Part shown: one piece after another, positions 41,599 through 52,265 of the stretch | Position numbering within the stretch: position 1 is the stretch's first letter | Layout: every line of letters starts with the position of its first letter | Origin: Actinomycetota bacterium | Lineage (GTDB): Bacteria; Actinomycetota; Acidimicrobiia; Acidimicrobiales; JAJPHE01 | NCBI GenBank assembly: GCA_027315345.1 | Contig: DAHUYE010000044.1 | Location: forward strand, 1-64,000 | Direction of reading: 5' to 3' | Length of the DNA: 64,000 nucleotides | Position numbers and translations under genes: made by a program | Notes under the pieces: generated by a model | The model's database searches: none | What the model was told of the DNA's origin: nothing | The model's input: the letters and a program-made list of their open reading frames with translations, nothing else

Positions 41599-43557
41599 GT
41601 GGTCGAGCGCGGAGAGGTGCTGTGGTCACCCCGGGATCCGGCGCCGGCCCTGTCCGGATTCCGGGCCCATCTACAGCGCCAACACGGTGTCTCCTTCGGC
41701 TCCTACGGGGAGTTGTGGGCCTGGAGTGTGGCCAACCTGGCCTCCTTCTGGGCGGCGGTGTGGGATCACTTCGAGGTGATCGGGACCCGGACCGAGCGGG
41801 TGCTGGAGGGGGACCTTCCCGCCGCCCGGTGGTTCGGGGACGCGTCGGTCAACTACGCCCAGAACGCCCTGGCCCGGGCCGATCCGGGGGCGGCGGTGAC
41901 GGCCCTTTCCCAGGACCGCGACCCCGTCCGCCTCGATCGCCAGGCCCTCATCGACCTGGTGGGCGGGGTCCGGACCGGGTTGGTCCGCTTGGGCGTGGGC
42001 CGGGGCGACCGGGTGGCCGGTTACCTGCCCAACGGGGTGGAGGCGCTGGGGTGTTTCCTGGCCTCGGCCTCCTTGGGAGCGGTGTGGTCGTCCTGCGCCC
42101 CCGAGTTCGGGACCCGGGCCGTGCTGGACCGCTTCGGACAGATCCGCCCCCGGGTCCTGGTGGCCGTGGATGGCTACACCTACGGTGACCGTCGCATCGA
42201 CCGGACCCGGGAGGTGGCCGAGCTGGCCGGGGGCCTGCCCGGAGTGGAGACCGTGGTCGTCCCCCGGATGAGGGAGCGGCCCACCCTGGCCGGAGCCACC
42301 TCTTGGGAGGAACTCGTAGCCCATCCTGGTCCGTTGGACTTCGAGTTGGTTCCCTTTGATCATCCTCTCTACATCCTGTATTCCTCCGGCACCACCGGGC
42401 CGCCCAAGGCCATTGTCCACGGCCACGGTGGCATCCTCCTCGAGCACCTCAAGGCCCTGTGCCTGCACGCGGACATCCGACCCGGTGACCGCTTCTTCTG
42501 GTTCTCCACCACCGGCTGGATGATGTGGAACTTCCTGGTCTCGGGCCTGTTGGCCGGGGCCACCGTGCTGGCCTTCGACGGAAGCCCGACCTATCCGGGT
42601 CCCACCGCTCTGTGGGAAATGGCCGCCTCCGAGAGGCTCACCTACTTCGGCACCAGCGCCACTTTCATCACCGCCTGCCGGCGGGCCGGCCTGCGGCCCG
42701 GAAGCGACTGCGACCTGACCGCCCTGCGTACGGTGGGCTCGACCGGGGCCCCGCTCCCCGCTGCCGGCTACCGGTGGGTGTACGAGGCGGTCAAGAGCGA
42801 CGTCGTCCTGTCATCCATCTCCGGGGGGACCGACGTGTGCACGGCTTTCGTCGGCGGCAGCCCGGAGCTGCCCGTACGGGCCGGGGAGATTTCCTGCCGG
42901 TATCTGGGTGCGGCCGTGGAGGCCTTCGATTCCGACGGGCTGCCAGTGGTCGGACGGCAGGGGGAGCTGGTCGTGACCGCGCCTATGCCGTCCATGCCAG
43001 TAGGGCTCTGGGGGGACGCGGATGGGAGCCGCTATCGGGACACGTACTTCGGCACCTACCCGGGGGTCTGGCGCCACGGGGACTGGGTGACGATCTTCGA
43101 GGACGGCGCCTGCGTGATCACCGGGAGGTCCGACGCCACCCTCAACCGGGCCGGCGTGAGGATCGGGACGGCCGAGCTGTATGCCGTGGTGGAGTCCGTC
43201 CCCGGCGTGGCCGACAGCCTGGTCATCCACCTGGAGGACCCCGAGGGCGGTCCCGGCCGGCTCATGCTCTTCGTGGTGACCGACGCCGGCCACCCCTTCG
43301 ACGAGGCCCTGGCCGGGCGGATCAGGGAGGCGCTGCGCTCCGAACTGTCCCCCCGCCACGTGCCCGACTCCATCCAGGCGGTACCCGAGATCCCCAAGAC
43401 CCTCTCCGGTAAGAAGCTGGAGGTCCCGGTCAAGCGGATTCTCTCCGGGGAGCCCGCCTCCGCCGTGCTCGAACCGGGGGCGCTGGCCAATCCGGAGGCC
43501 CTTCAGGTCTTCCTCAACGGGCCCGGGACCGATGGCCTGGATACCCTGGGCCGATGA
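41599..43557 (+). CDS. Acetoacetate--CoA ligase
   Basis: AMP-forming enzyme that converts acetoacetate to acetoacetyl-CoA. The 652-residue protein has the adenylation P-loop YSSGTTGPPKAIVHGHGG, then WFSTTGWMMWNFLVSGLL, GSTGAPLPAAGYRWVY and the C-terminal GRSDATLNRAGVRIGTAE and TLSGKKLEVPVK with the catalytic Lys. Order and length match the AACS subgroup rather than acetyl-CoA synthetase. Start GTG. The stop overlaps the monooxygenase start (ATGA). Confidence 0.9.
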   Translation: MVERGEVLWSPRDPAPALSGFRAHLQRQHGVSFGSYGELWAWSVANLASFWAAVWDHFEVIGTRTERVLEGDLPAARWFGDASVNYAQNALARADPGAAVTALSQDRDPVRLDRQALIDLVGGVRTGLVRLGVGRGDRVAGYLPNGVEALGCFLASASLGAVWSSCAPEFGTRAVLDRFGQIRPRVLVAVDGYTYGDRRIDRTREVAELAGGLPGVETVVVPRMRERPTLAGATSWEELVAHPGPLDFELVPFDHPLYILYSSGTTGPPKAIVHGHGGILLEHLKALCLHADIRPGDRFFWFSTTGWMMWNFLVSGLLAGATVLAFDGSPTYPGPTALWEMAASERLTYFGTSATFITACRRAGLRPGSDCDLTALRTVGSTGAPLPAAGYRWVYEAVKSDVVLSSISGGTDVCTAFVGGSPELPVRAGEISCRYLGAAVEAFDSDGLPVVGRQGELVVTAPMPSMPVGLWGDADGSRYRDTYFGTYPGVWRHGDWVTIFEDGACVITGRSDATLNRAGVRIGTAELYAVVESVPGVADSLVIHLEDPEGGPGRLMLFVVTDAGHPFDEALAGRIREALRSELSPRHVPDSIQAVPEIPKTLSGKKLEVPVKRILSGEPASAVLEPGALANPEALQVFLNGPGTDGLDTLGR

Positions 43558-45503
43558 GCGAGAGAATGCCGGCTGTCACCGACTCGGACGAGGTCATCCG
43601 GGAGGCCCTCGAGTTCATCGACCCGCCTCTGCTGGCCGCCCTGGCCGCTCTCACCGGGGACGAGTCGATCCTGCGCGATGACCTGCGTCCCGATCTGTCC
43701 AACCCCTTGGATCCCACCGGGGGCTGGACGCCGGACAAGGTCGCTCAGGCCGCCGGGCTGGCCCTGGAGCTGATCGGCAGGTGGAGGGATGGCGGCTGTC
43801 CGCCGCCGGGGGAGCTGAGCCGGTCGACGCTGAGTCGGATCATGGCCTTCACGGTGGGCGGCTCGCTGCCGGAGGCCTATACCGAGTTGTTCGTGGAGGA
43901 ACTGGGCGGAGCCGGGGACGATCTGCGGGCGCCGCACTGGCGCAAGGAGGATGTGGCGCCCGAGCGCGACTTCACCGTGGCCGTGGTCGGGGCCGGCATG
44001 TCCGGCCTGCTGGCCGCCCACCGTCTCCACCAGGCCGGCGTCCCCTTCGTGATCCTGGAGAAGAACGAGGACGTGGGTGGGACCTGGTACGAGAACACCT
44101 ACCCGGGCTGCCGGGTCGACGTGGCCAACCACTTCTACAGCTACTCCTGTGCCCAGAATCCGGACTGGCCGGAGCACTTCTCCTCCCAGTCGGTCCTGCT
44201 CGATTACTTCCGCCAGTTCGCCCGGGACGGGGCCTTGAACGACCACATCCGCTTCTCCACCGAGGTGGTGGCGGCGGTGTGGTCGGAGCAGGACTGCGCC
44301 TGGGACCTGGAGCTGTCCGGGCCGGACGGGCCGGCGTCCCTGCGGGTCCAGGCGGTGGTGATGGCCCTGGGCCAGCTCAACCGGCCCCACCTGCCCGAGA
44401 TCCCCGGCCTGGCCGATTTCCGGGGTCCTTCCTTCCACTCCGCCCGATGGGACCACGGCGTCGATCTGAACGGAAAGCGGGTGGCGGTCATAGGCACCGG
44501 GGCCAGCGCCGCCCAGTTCGTACCGGTGGTGGCCACCCAGGCGGATCAGCTCACCATCTACCAGCGCACCCCCAACTGGCTGGTGCCGGTTCCTCACTAC
44601 CAGGAGGAGATCCCGGAGGGTAAGAGATGGCTGTTCCGCCACGTGCCGGGCTACAACCAGTGGTACCGGCTGTGGCTGTTCTACCGGACCTCGGACGGGT
44701 TGCTCCCGGCCACCGAAGTGGATCCGGCCTGGGGGGACGAGCGTTCGGTCGGGCTGGTCAACGATCTCATGAGGGCCTTCATGTCCGCCTACCTGGAGGA
44801 GCAGGCCGGGGGGGACCAGGAGCTGCTGGCCAAGACACTGCCTGGTTATCCTCCTTTCTCCAAGCGGATGCTGATGGACAACGGCAGCTGGTTCTCCACC
44901 CTCAAGCGGCCCAACGTGGAGCTGGTCACCGATCCCATCGAGAAGGTGACCCGAGCCGGGGTGGTGACCGCCGACGGTCAGGAGCGCCCCGCCGACGTCA
45001 TCGTCTACGGGACCGGCTTTCTGGCCTCACACTTTCTCAGCCCGGTGCGCATAGTCGGGCGGGGCGGGACGGAGATCCATGAGCACTGGGCCGGTGAACC
45101 CCGGGCCTACCTGGGCATGACCGTGCCGGGCTATCCCAACCTGTTCTGCATGTACGGGCCCAACACCAACATCGTGGTCAACGGGAGCATCATCTATTTC
45201 AGCGAGTGTGAGGTTCGCTACATACTCGGCTGCATCGAGCTCCTGCTGTCCGAGGGCCATGACGCCATGGATGTGCGGGAGGATGTCCACGACGCCTTCA
45301 ACATCGAGATCGATGAGGGCAACCTGCGCCGGGTGTGGGGAGCCGCCCACGTGAACACCTGGTACAAGAACGCCCAGGGCCGGGTCACCCAGAACTGGCC
45401 CTTCAGCCTCCAGGAGTACTGGGACCGCAGCCGCCGGCCCGATCCGTCCGAATACCGGTTCTACCAGGCGAGCCGTGAGCTCGAGCCAACCAAGGGAGCA
45501 TGA
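43554..45503 (+). CDS. Flavin-dependent Baeyer-Villiger-type monooxygenase
   Basis: Oxidises ketones to esters or lactones with NADPH and O2. The 649-residue protein carries an FAD Rossmann motif (VVGAGMSGLLAAHRL), the BVMO fingerprint FRGPSFHSARWD (F-x-G-x3-H-x3-W-D), and the NADPH motif VIGTGASAAQF. An N-terminal ~140-residue extension precedes the FAD domain, as in several type I enzymes of the phenylacetone/hydroxyacetophenone group. Coupled to AACS upstream and a small ABM-domain gene downstream; ketone substrate unknown. Confidence 0.88.
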   Translation: MSERMPAVTDSDEVIREALEFIDPPLLAALAALTGDESILRDDLRPDLSNPLDPTGGWTPDKVAQAAGLALELIGRWRDGGCPPPGELSRSTLSRIMAFTVGGSLPEAYTELFVEELGGAGDDLRAPHWRKEDVAPERDFTVAVVGAGMSGLLAAHRLHQAGVPFVILEKNEDVGGTWYENTYPGCRVDVANHFYSYSCAQNPDWPEHFSSQSVLLDYFRQFARDGALNDHIRFSTEVVAAVWSEQDCAWDLELSGPDGPASLRVQAVVMALGQLNRPHLPEIPGLADFRGPSFHSARWDHGVDLNGKRVAVIGTGASAAQFVPVVATQADQLTIYQRTPNWLVPVPHYQEEIPEGKRWLFRHVPGYNQWYRLWLFYRTSDGLLPATEVDPAWGDERSVGLVNDLMRAFMSAYLEEQAGGDQELLAKTLPGYPPFSKRMLMDNGSWFSTLKRPNVELVTDPIEKVTRAGVVTADGQERPADVIVYGTGFLASHFLSPVRIVGRGGTEIHEHWAGEPRAYLGMTVPGYPNLFCMYGPNTNIVVNGSIIYFSECEVRYILGCIELLLSEGHDAMDVREDVHDAFNIEIDEGNLRRVWGAAHVNTWYKNAQGRVTQNWPFSLQEYWDRSRRPDPSEYRFYQASRELEPTKGA

Positions 45504-45802
45504 TGGTCATAGTCAGCGGAGTGTTCGAGCTGGAGCCGTCGGAGCGGGACACCTTCCTGGCCGGACGGAGTGACGCCATGCGGCGCTCGAGGGCCGAAGC
45601 CGGCTGCCTGGAATACGTGTTCAGCGCCGATCCCCTGGAGCCAGGAAGGGTGGTGCTGTTCGAGAAGTGGGAGAGCAGCGAGGCCCTGGCCGCCCACATG
45701 GCCGGCATGCGGGAGTGGCCTCGCCCGGAGGGTCAGCCGGTGAGGCCGAAGTCGTCCTCGCTGGTGCGCTATGAGGTCAGCGGGGAGCAGAAGCTGGGCT
45801 GA
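45500..45802 (+). CDS. Antibiotic biosynthesis monooxygenase (ABM) domain protein
   Basis: A 100-residue ferredoxin-like barrel: VIVSGVFELEPSERDTFLAG, EAGCLEYVFSADPLEPGRVVLFEKWESSEALAAHMAG. Such proteins are small oxygenases or detoxifiers. It overlaps the monooxygenase gene by 4 bp. Its TGA abuts the leuA stop to form TGATCA. Confidence 0.85.
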   Translation: MMVIVSGVFELEPSERDTFLAGRSDAMRRSRAEAGCLEYVFSADPLEPGRVVLFEKWESSEALAAHMAGMREWPRPEGQPVRPKSSSLVRYEVSGEQKLG

Positions 45803-47506
<1,704 letters not shown>

Positions 47507-47540
47507 TCACTTTCCGGTCACATCGGGTACAGCGGGCAAC

Positions 47541-47568
47541 AAAAAACCTCCTGCGGGGTCGCAGGAGG
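47541..47568 (-). terminator. leuA attenuator terminator
   Basis: On the minus strand CCTCCTGCG and CGCAGGAGG arms (47560-47568 and 47547-47555 on the plus numbering) close a 4-nt loop and are followed by six U's (47541-47546). It lies between the leader peptide and leuA. Confidence 0.9.
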
Positions 47569-47572
47569 TCGA

Positions 47573-47602
47573 GTAGGCGAGCACCGGTAGGGTGCCCGCC
47601 TC
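47573..47602 (-). promoter_or_regulatory. Alternative (pause/antiterminator) hairpin in the leu leader
   Basis: GGCGGGCACC and GGTGCTCGCC form a 10-bp stem with one G-U pair just after the leader-peptide stop. Together with the downstream terminator it offers mutually exclusive folds depending on ribosome position. Confidence 0.6.
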
Positions 47603-47642
47603 AGGTAAGCAGGAGGATATCGGTGGCGAGGGTGGAACTCAT
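47601..47642 (-). CDS. leuL: Leucine leader peptide
   Basis: A 13-codon frame reads MSSTLATDILLLT and stops just before the paired hairpins. Three consecutive Leu codons (CTC, CTG, CTT) act as the leucine sensor: ribosomes stall there when Leu-tRNA is scarce. The Leu-codon segment (CCTCCTGC) is the same sequence as the terminator's 5' arm and could also pair with its 3' arm. The ATG is ~4 nt from the predicted transcript start. Confidence 0.8.
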   Translation of the reverse strand: MSSTLATDILLLT

Positions 47643-47652
47643 CTAGTCCCCA

Positions 47653-47683
47653 ATGCTAACCCGCTTCGGCCCGGAGCTGTCAA
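47653..47683 (-). promoter_or_regulatory. leu operon promoter
   Basis: TTGACA (47683 to 47678, reading minus strand) and TAGCAT (47658 to 47653), spacer 19 bp (18 bp for TTAGCA). Places the transcript start just ahead of the leader peptide. Confidence 0.55.
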
Positions 47684-47722
47684 TGGGCACGGCATCCGGG
47701 ACACGGCAACCGGTGCCGGCCG

Positions 47723-50110
47723 TCAGGATGAGGCGGCCATGCCCAGGATGGGGCGTACCAGCCGGATGGCGCCGGCTGAGCCCAGGAAGGCGGCGTCCCC
47801 GAAGCTGAAGATCCCGCCGTCGGAGGCGACCAGCCAGTAGCCGTCCCCGGAGGCGGTGGAGGCCATTCCGACCACGGGCTGGGCCAGGGCGGTGCCCTGC
47901 AGGTTGCCCAGCTGGGTGGCGTCACCCAGGGCGTACACGTTCCCGTCCGAGCCGGCCAGGCGCAGACCGGCATCATCGGGAGTGGCGGCCAATCCCACCA
48001 CCGGTGCGCTGAGAGTAGGGGCGGGCCCGAAGCTCGGCGCGTCGAAAGCCAGCACCGTCCCGGAGGCGGTGGCCAGCCAGTAGCCACCGGTGGCCGAGTC
48101 CGGAGCCATGCCCACCACCCGGGACAAGCCGATCTGGCCGCTCCCCGATCCGTGGAAGGTGGCATCCCCGAACGTGAAGATGCCCCCGTCGGCGGCCACC
48201 AGCCAGTAACCCCGGCCGTCCGGGGTGGCGGCCATGCCGACCACGGGCCGATTGAGCCGTTCGGCCCCGGTCGAGCCGTAGAAGGCCGCCGAGCCGTAGT
48301 CGAAGATGCCCCCGTCGGAGGCGACCAGGCGGTAGCCCGGACTACTGGTCCGGGTGGAGGTGATGCTGGAGCACAACTCCGAGGCCAGTACCGGGGCCAC
48401 CGGTGAGCCCAGCCCGCTGGCCATGTCGTAGCCGGGCGTGGCCGGGTAGAGGCCGTAGCGGCCGAGCAGGTCGTTGTTGCCCGACACGATGTCGTTGGTG
48501 GCGCCGGTGGCGATTGCCCCTCCGCCCACCTCGTAGAGGGTCGGGTTCAGGAAGCCCGCCGGCCCGGCCGGGCAGGTCTGGTTGGATAGCGCCACCAGGG
48601 CGGCCCAGACCGGGGAGGCCAGACTGGTCCCTCCCACCGAGGCCCATCCGGCCCCGGCGCAGTCCCCGGCCTCGCAGTAGAAGTAGTAGCCGTGGTTGGC
48701 GTCGGCCGAGGCGCTGACATCGGGCACCTCCCGGCAGTCACCCGAACCGGCCCCGCATGGGCTGCCCGAGGAGAGGGAACTGACCACGCCTTGCTGGTAA
48801 GCGGGCATGGCCCAGTCCTGGGAGATCCCACCCCCACCCGAGCCGCCTGAAGCGTTCCAGACCGTTTCATCCCGGGGAGACGCCGACACCAGGCTGGTGC
48901 CCCCGACACCCGTCACATAGGGCTGGCTGGCCGGGTCGTCCACCGCCAGTTCCGGATCCGGATTCACCCCGGCCTGGTAGCAGTCCTCCGAGCCGGAGTC
49001 GCCCGAGGCGGCCACCACCGTCTGGCCCTGGACGGCGGCCTCCTGGAAGAGGGTGTTCTCCCCCTCGACCATGGCCGGGGTGGTCAGGGGTTCGCACTGG
49101 CCCCAGCTGGTGGCCACCACCTGAGCCCGGTCCTGGCTGATGATGGCGGCGTAATTGTCATAGATGCCCTGGGCCGAGTCGGGGGCCTCGTAGACCTGGA
49201 TGTGCAGGTCGGGGGCCAGGCCCAGAAGGTTCTCGACGTCGGCGGTGGCCTCGGATGTACCTGAGCCGATGGAAGCGCCGCCATCGGTCAGGACCCGGGA
49301 CACGTCGGCGTCGTTGCCTCCGAAGCACGCGGTGTAGGCGGTCACGTCGCTGTCGGAGTAGTCGGCCAACTCGAAGCTGGCCACCGTCTGACCGGCTCCG
49401 CTGAAGCCGTTGTCATAGAGCGAGGTGAGCCCGTAGGCCTGGGCGATCTGGCTGGGCAGGTAGGCCGAGCCCGACCCGGCCGTCGGACAGGCCGATGAGT
49501 TCCGGGGGGAGGCGGGACTTCTTGCCCGCCCGGCCAGGGCCAGGTCATCCAGTCCGAGGACACCATCGGACCCGGCCGGAACGGTGGCGGGCGAGGTGTT
49601 GGCGAAGAACAGGCGCCCGTTCAGTCGCTCGCGCCCCAACGACACGCCGAAGGCCCGCTCCACCGTGGCGGCCGGGGCCTGGACGCTCAGGGAGAGGTGG
49701 TCGGCCGCCTCGGCTGTGACCGCCAGGCCGTCGGCCCGGAGCCGGGTCCGCAGGGCCGAGATCACCCCCGGGTCCCCACCGAAGCGCTCGGCAAACTGAC
49801 TCTCGCTCAGATAGGCCCCCCGCTTCCTCCCCCCGGGCTGAGAGACGGCCTGGGCCAGGGCGGCCAGCCCGGCCGGATCCCGGGAGGGCACCAGGACGCT
49901 GAGGCTGAGCGGCTGGGACGCCGGCACCGCACCGGCACCAACGCTGCCCCGGGGCAGTACGGCGGCGGCCTGCAGATGCGGGGCCAGAGTGGCTGTGGCC
50001 GTGGTCTGAGCCCCGGCCGGGGCGGGGGCCAGGGAGGCCGCCGCCGTCAGAACAGCCATGAGGGCGGCCAGGCCCAGCCCGGCCGCACGCTGGGCCCGAG
50101 GGTGGAACAT
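47723..50110 (-). CDS. Secreted S53 (sedolisin) peptidase with C-terminal propeller-like repeats
   Basis: From the ATG at 50110 (795 aa): signal peptide (residues 1-34), activation prodomain (~60-190), catalytic S53 domain with EATAD (Glu/Asp pair), SGDSGSED and GGTSLASPVWA (Ser), and the calcium loop NDIVSGNNDLLG...GYDMASGLGSP. After residue ~620 come about five ~45-residue repeats with the core GYWLVASDGGIFSFGDAAFLGS, likely a beta-propeller that binds a surface or substrate. Acid-acting extracellular endopeptidase by family. Confidence 0.9.
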   Translation of the reverse strand: MFHPRAQRAAGLGLAALMAVLTAAASLAPAPAGAQTTATATLAPHLQAAAVLPRGSVGAGAVPASQPLSLSVLVPSRDPAGLAALAQAVSQPGGRKRGAYLSESQFAERFGGDPGVISALRTRLRADGLAVTAEAADHLSLSVQAPAATVERAFGVSLGRERLNGRLFFANTSPATVPAGSDGVLGLDDLALAGRARSPASPRNSSACPTAGSGSAYLPSQIAQAYGLTSLYDNGFSGAGQTVASFELADYSDSDVTAYTACFGGNDADVSRVLTDGGASIGSGTSEATADVENLLGLAPDLHIQVYEAPDSAQGIYDNYAAIISQDRAQVVATSWGQCEPLTTPAMVEGENTLFQEAAVQGQTVVAASGDSGSEDCYQAGVNPDPELAVDDPASQPYVTGVGGTSLVSASPRDETVWNASGGSGGGGISQDWAMPAYQQGVVSSLSSGSPCGAGSGDCREVPDVSASADANHGYYFYCEAGDCAGAGWASVGGTSLASPVWAALVALSNQTCPAGPAGFLNPTLYEVGGGAIATGATNDIVSGNNDLLGRYGLYPATPGYDMASGLGSPVAPVLASELCSSITSTRTSSPGYRLVASDGGIFDYGSAAFYGSTGAERLNRPVVGMAATPDGRGYWLVAADGGIFTFGDATFHGSGSGQIGLSRVVGMAPDSATGGYWLATASGTVLAFDAPSFGPAPTLSAPVVGLAATPDDAGLRLAGSDGNVYALGDATQLGNLQGTALAQPVVGMASTASGDGYWLVASDGGIFSFGDAAFLGSAGAIRLVRPILGMAASS

Positions 50111-50132
50111 GTCGGCCTCCGAGGTCCTCAAC

Positions 50133-51878
50133 TCAGCCGGCGCGCTGGACGCTGACCGGCTCGGCCACCGGGCGGAGAGTGCCCACCTCGGCGCCGTCCT
50201 CCTCGTCCCGCCAGTGGTACTGGCCGCCCCGCAGCCACGACGCCACCGCCGCCACCAGGCAGGCCAGGATGGCGAAATCGAAGGCGGCGTGCAGGCCGGA
50301 GCGGAAGGGGCTGGAGATGAGGTTGGGGAAGAAGCTGCGCCCGACCAGGACGGCGGCCTGGCCGGGGGGCAGGTGGGCGAGGACGGAGGAGCCGACCAGG
50401 TGCTGCACCGGGCTGTAGCCCAGGAAGGCGCCGAAGAGGATCGACACCGGCGGAAGGTGGGACACCCGAGCGGCCACCGCCGCCGGTACACCGTGGGCGG
50501 TCAGGCCGGAGTACAGGCTGGAGGGCAGGGTGGACGCCAGCCCGGCGATCATCAGGCTGAAGAAGATCCCGATGGACAGGACCTGAGCCGAATTCTGGAA
50601 GGTGGAGTTCATGCCGGCGCCGGCGCCGCGGTGCTGGGGCGGCAGGCTGTTCATCACCCCGGCCCGGTTGGGGGAGGCGAACGCACCCATGGACAGCCCG
50701 TTCAGTAGTAACAGCAGGGCGAAGAGGATGTAGTTGAAGTTGGTGGGCAGGAACTCGAGCAGCAGGAAACTGGCCGCCGCCCCCAGCATCCCGCCCGTAG
50801 CGAAGGGCCGGGAGCCGTACCGGTCGGACAGGATCCCCGAGACCGGGCCGGCCAGGAGGAACCCGGCTGTGAGGGGCAGCATGTAGATGCCGGCCCATAG
50901 GGGAGTGGAGGAGAAGGAGTAGCCGTGGCGGGGCAGCCAGATTCCCTGCAGCCAGATGATGAGCATGAACATCAGGCCGCCGCGGCCCACCGCGGCCAGG
51001 AAGCTGGACAGGGTCCCGGCTGTGAAGGCACGGATGCGGAACAACTGCAGCCTGAACATGGGCGCCTTGGCCCGTAGCTCGATGAGGCAGAAGGCCAGCA
51101 GCAGGCCGAAGCCTGCCCCGAGTTCGGCGATGACCCGCGGACTGGACCACCCCATGGCGTGGGCACCGTAGGGCTCGATCCCGTAGGTGATGCCGATCAT
51201 GACCAGGATCAAACCCACGCCGAAGGTGAGGTTACCGGCCCAGTCGACCTTGGACCGGGTCCGCATGCCGCGGTCCTCCAGTTTGCGGTAGGCCCACACC
51301 GTGCCCAGTACTCCGAAGGGAACCGACACCAAGAAGACCAGGCGCCACTGGATGGGGGCCAGCACGCCCCCGAGCACCAGTCCCAGGAACGTCCCGCTGA
51401 TGGCGGCCACGTTGTTGATGCCGAGCGCCATGCCCCGCTGGTTCTCGGGGAAAGCGTCGGTGAGGATGGCCGATGAGTTACCGATGAGGAAGGCGGCCCC
51501 GAAGCCCTGGAAGATGCGCATCCCGACCAGCCACAGGGCGCCGGAGCGCCCGGTCATCCAGGTGATGGTGAGCAGGAGCGAGGCCAGGGTGTAGAGGGCG
51601 AAGCCCAGGTTGTACATCCGGACCCGGCCGAACATGTCGCCCAGCCGTCCGAGGCTGACGACCAGGACGCTGCTGACGACCATGTAGCTAAGGATCATCC
51701 ACAACAGGTAGAAGCTGTTGGACGGGATGAGCGGGTCCAGCTTGATCCCCTTGAAGATGTCGGGCAGGGCGATCAGGACGATGGACGAGTCGATGGTGGC
51801 CATGACCACGCCCAGGGTGGTGTTGAACAGGGCGATCCACTTGTAGTTGTCAGGCCGCTCGGCGCGCTCGGTCCGCAT
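50133..51878 (-). CDS. MFS transporter (14-TM drug exporter type)
   Basis: The 581-residue membrane protein opens with LFNTTLGVVMATIDSSIVLIALPDIF, the start of the DHA2 family, and has the loop motif VSLGRLGDMFGRVRMYNLG between TM2 and TM3 and many further hydrophobic helices. DHA2 proteins export toxic compounds using the proton gradient. Start ATG at 51878. It lies 22 bp upstream of the sedolisin gene on the same strand. Confidence 0.88.
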   Translation of the reverse strand: MRTERAERPDNYKWIALFNTTLGVVMATIDSSIVLIALPDIFKGIKLDPLIPSNSFYLLWMILSYMVVSSVLVVSLGRLGDMFGRVRMYNLGFALYTLASLLLTITWMTGRSGALWLVGMRIFQGFGAAFLIGNSSAILTDAFPENQRGMALGINNVAAISGTFLGLVLGGVLAPIQWRLVFLVSVPFGVLGTVWAYRKLEDRGMRTRSKVDWAGNLTFGVGLILVMIGITYGIEPYGAHAMGWSSPRVIAELGAGFGLLLAFCLIELRAKAPMFRLQLFRIRAFTAGTLSSFLAAVGRGGLMFMLIIWLQGIWLPRHGYSFSSTPLWAGIYMLPLTAGFLLAGPVSGILSDRYGSRPFATGGMLGAAASFLLLEFLPTNFNYILFALLLLLNGLSMGAFASPNRAGVMNSLPPQHRGAGAGMNSTFQNSAQVLSIGIFFSLMIAGLASTLPSSLYSGLTAHGVPAAVAARVSHLPPVSILFGAFLGYSPVQHLVGSSVLAHLPPGQAAVLVGRSFFPNLISSPFRSGLHAAFDFAILACLVAAVASWLRGGQYHWRDEEDGAEVGTLRPVAEPVSVQRAG

Positions 51879-51950
51879 CCCCACAGCATGTCTCCCCGAG
51901 CCCGAATAACCGAAACCGGCCCGGGAGGGCCCGCCGGTAGCCTCGGTCCG

Positions 51951-52265
51951 GTGAGGAGCACCTGGCTGTCGGGGCGGGCCCTGGCTCTGCACCTGACCGT
52001 GGTGGTGGTGGTGACCAGCTTCTGCCTGCTGGCCCGCTGGCAGGTCCACCGGGCCCTCTCCGGCAACACTCTGAGCTGGGCCTACGCCTTCGAGTGGCCC
52101 TTCTTCGCCCTCTACGCCATCTACATGTGGTGGCGGCTGCTCCACGACGCCGATGACGCCAATCCCCGCCTGGCCCGCCAGTCCGAGGAGGAGGCCCGGG
52201 CCCTGGAGGAGTACAACCGCTGGCTGGCCGAGCTCCACGCCGAGGACCGGCGTCGGGCTACTTAG
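51951..52265 (+). CDS. Small two-TM membrane protein
   Basis: The 104-residue protein has two hydrophobic segments (ALALHLTVVVVVTSFCLLARWQVHRAL and YAFEWPFFALYAIYMWWRLL) and a charged C-terminal helix (SEEEARALEEYNRWLAELHAEDRRR). It matches no family I can name; similar small actinobacterial proteins are of unknown function. GTG start at 51951; it overlaps the aquaporin gene tail to tail by 8 bp. Confidence 0.65.
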   Translation: MRSTWLSGRALALHLTVVVVVTSFCLLARWQVHRALSGNTLSWAYAFEWPFFALYAIYMWWRLLHDADDANPRLARQSEEEARALEEYNRWLAELHAEDRRRAT

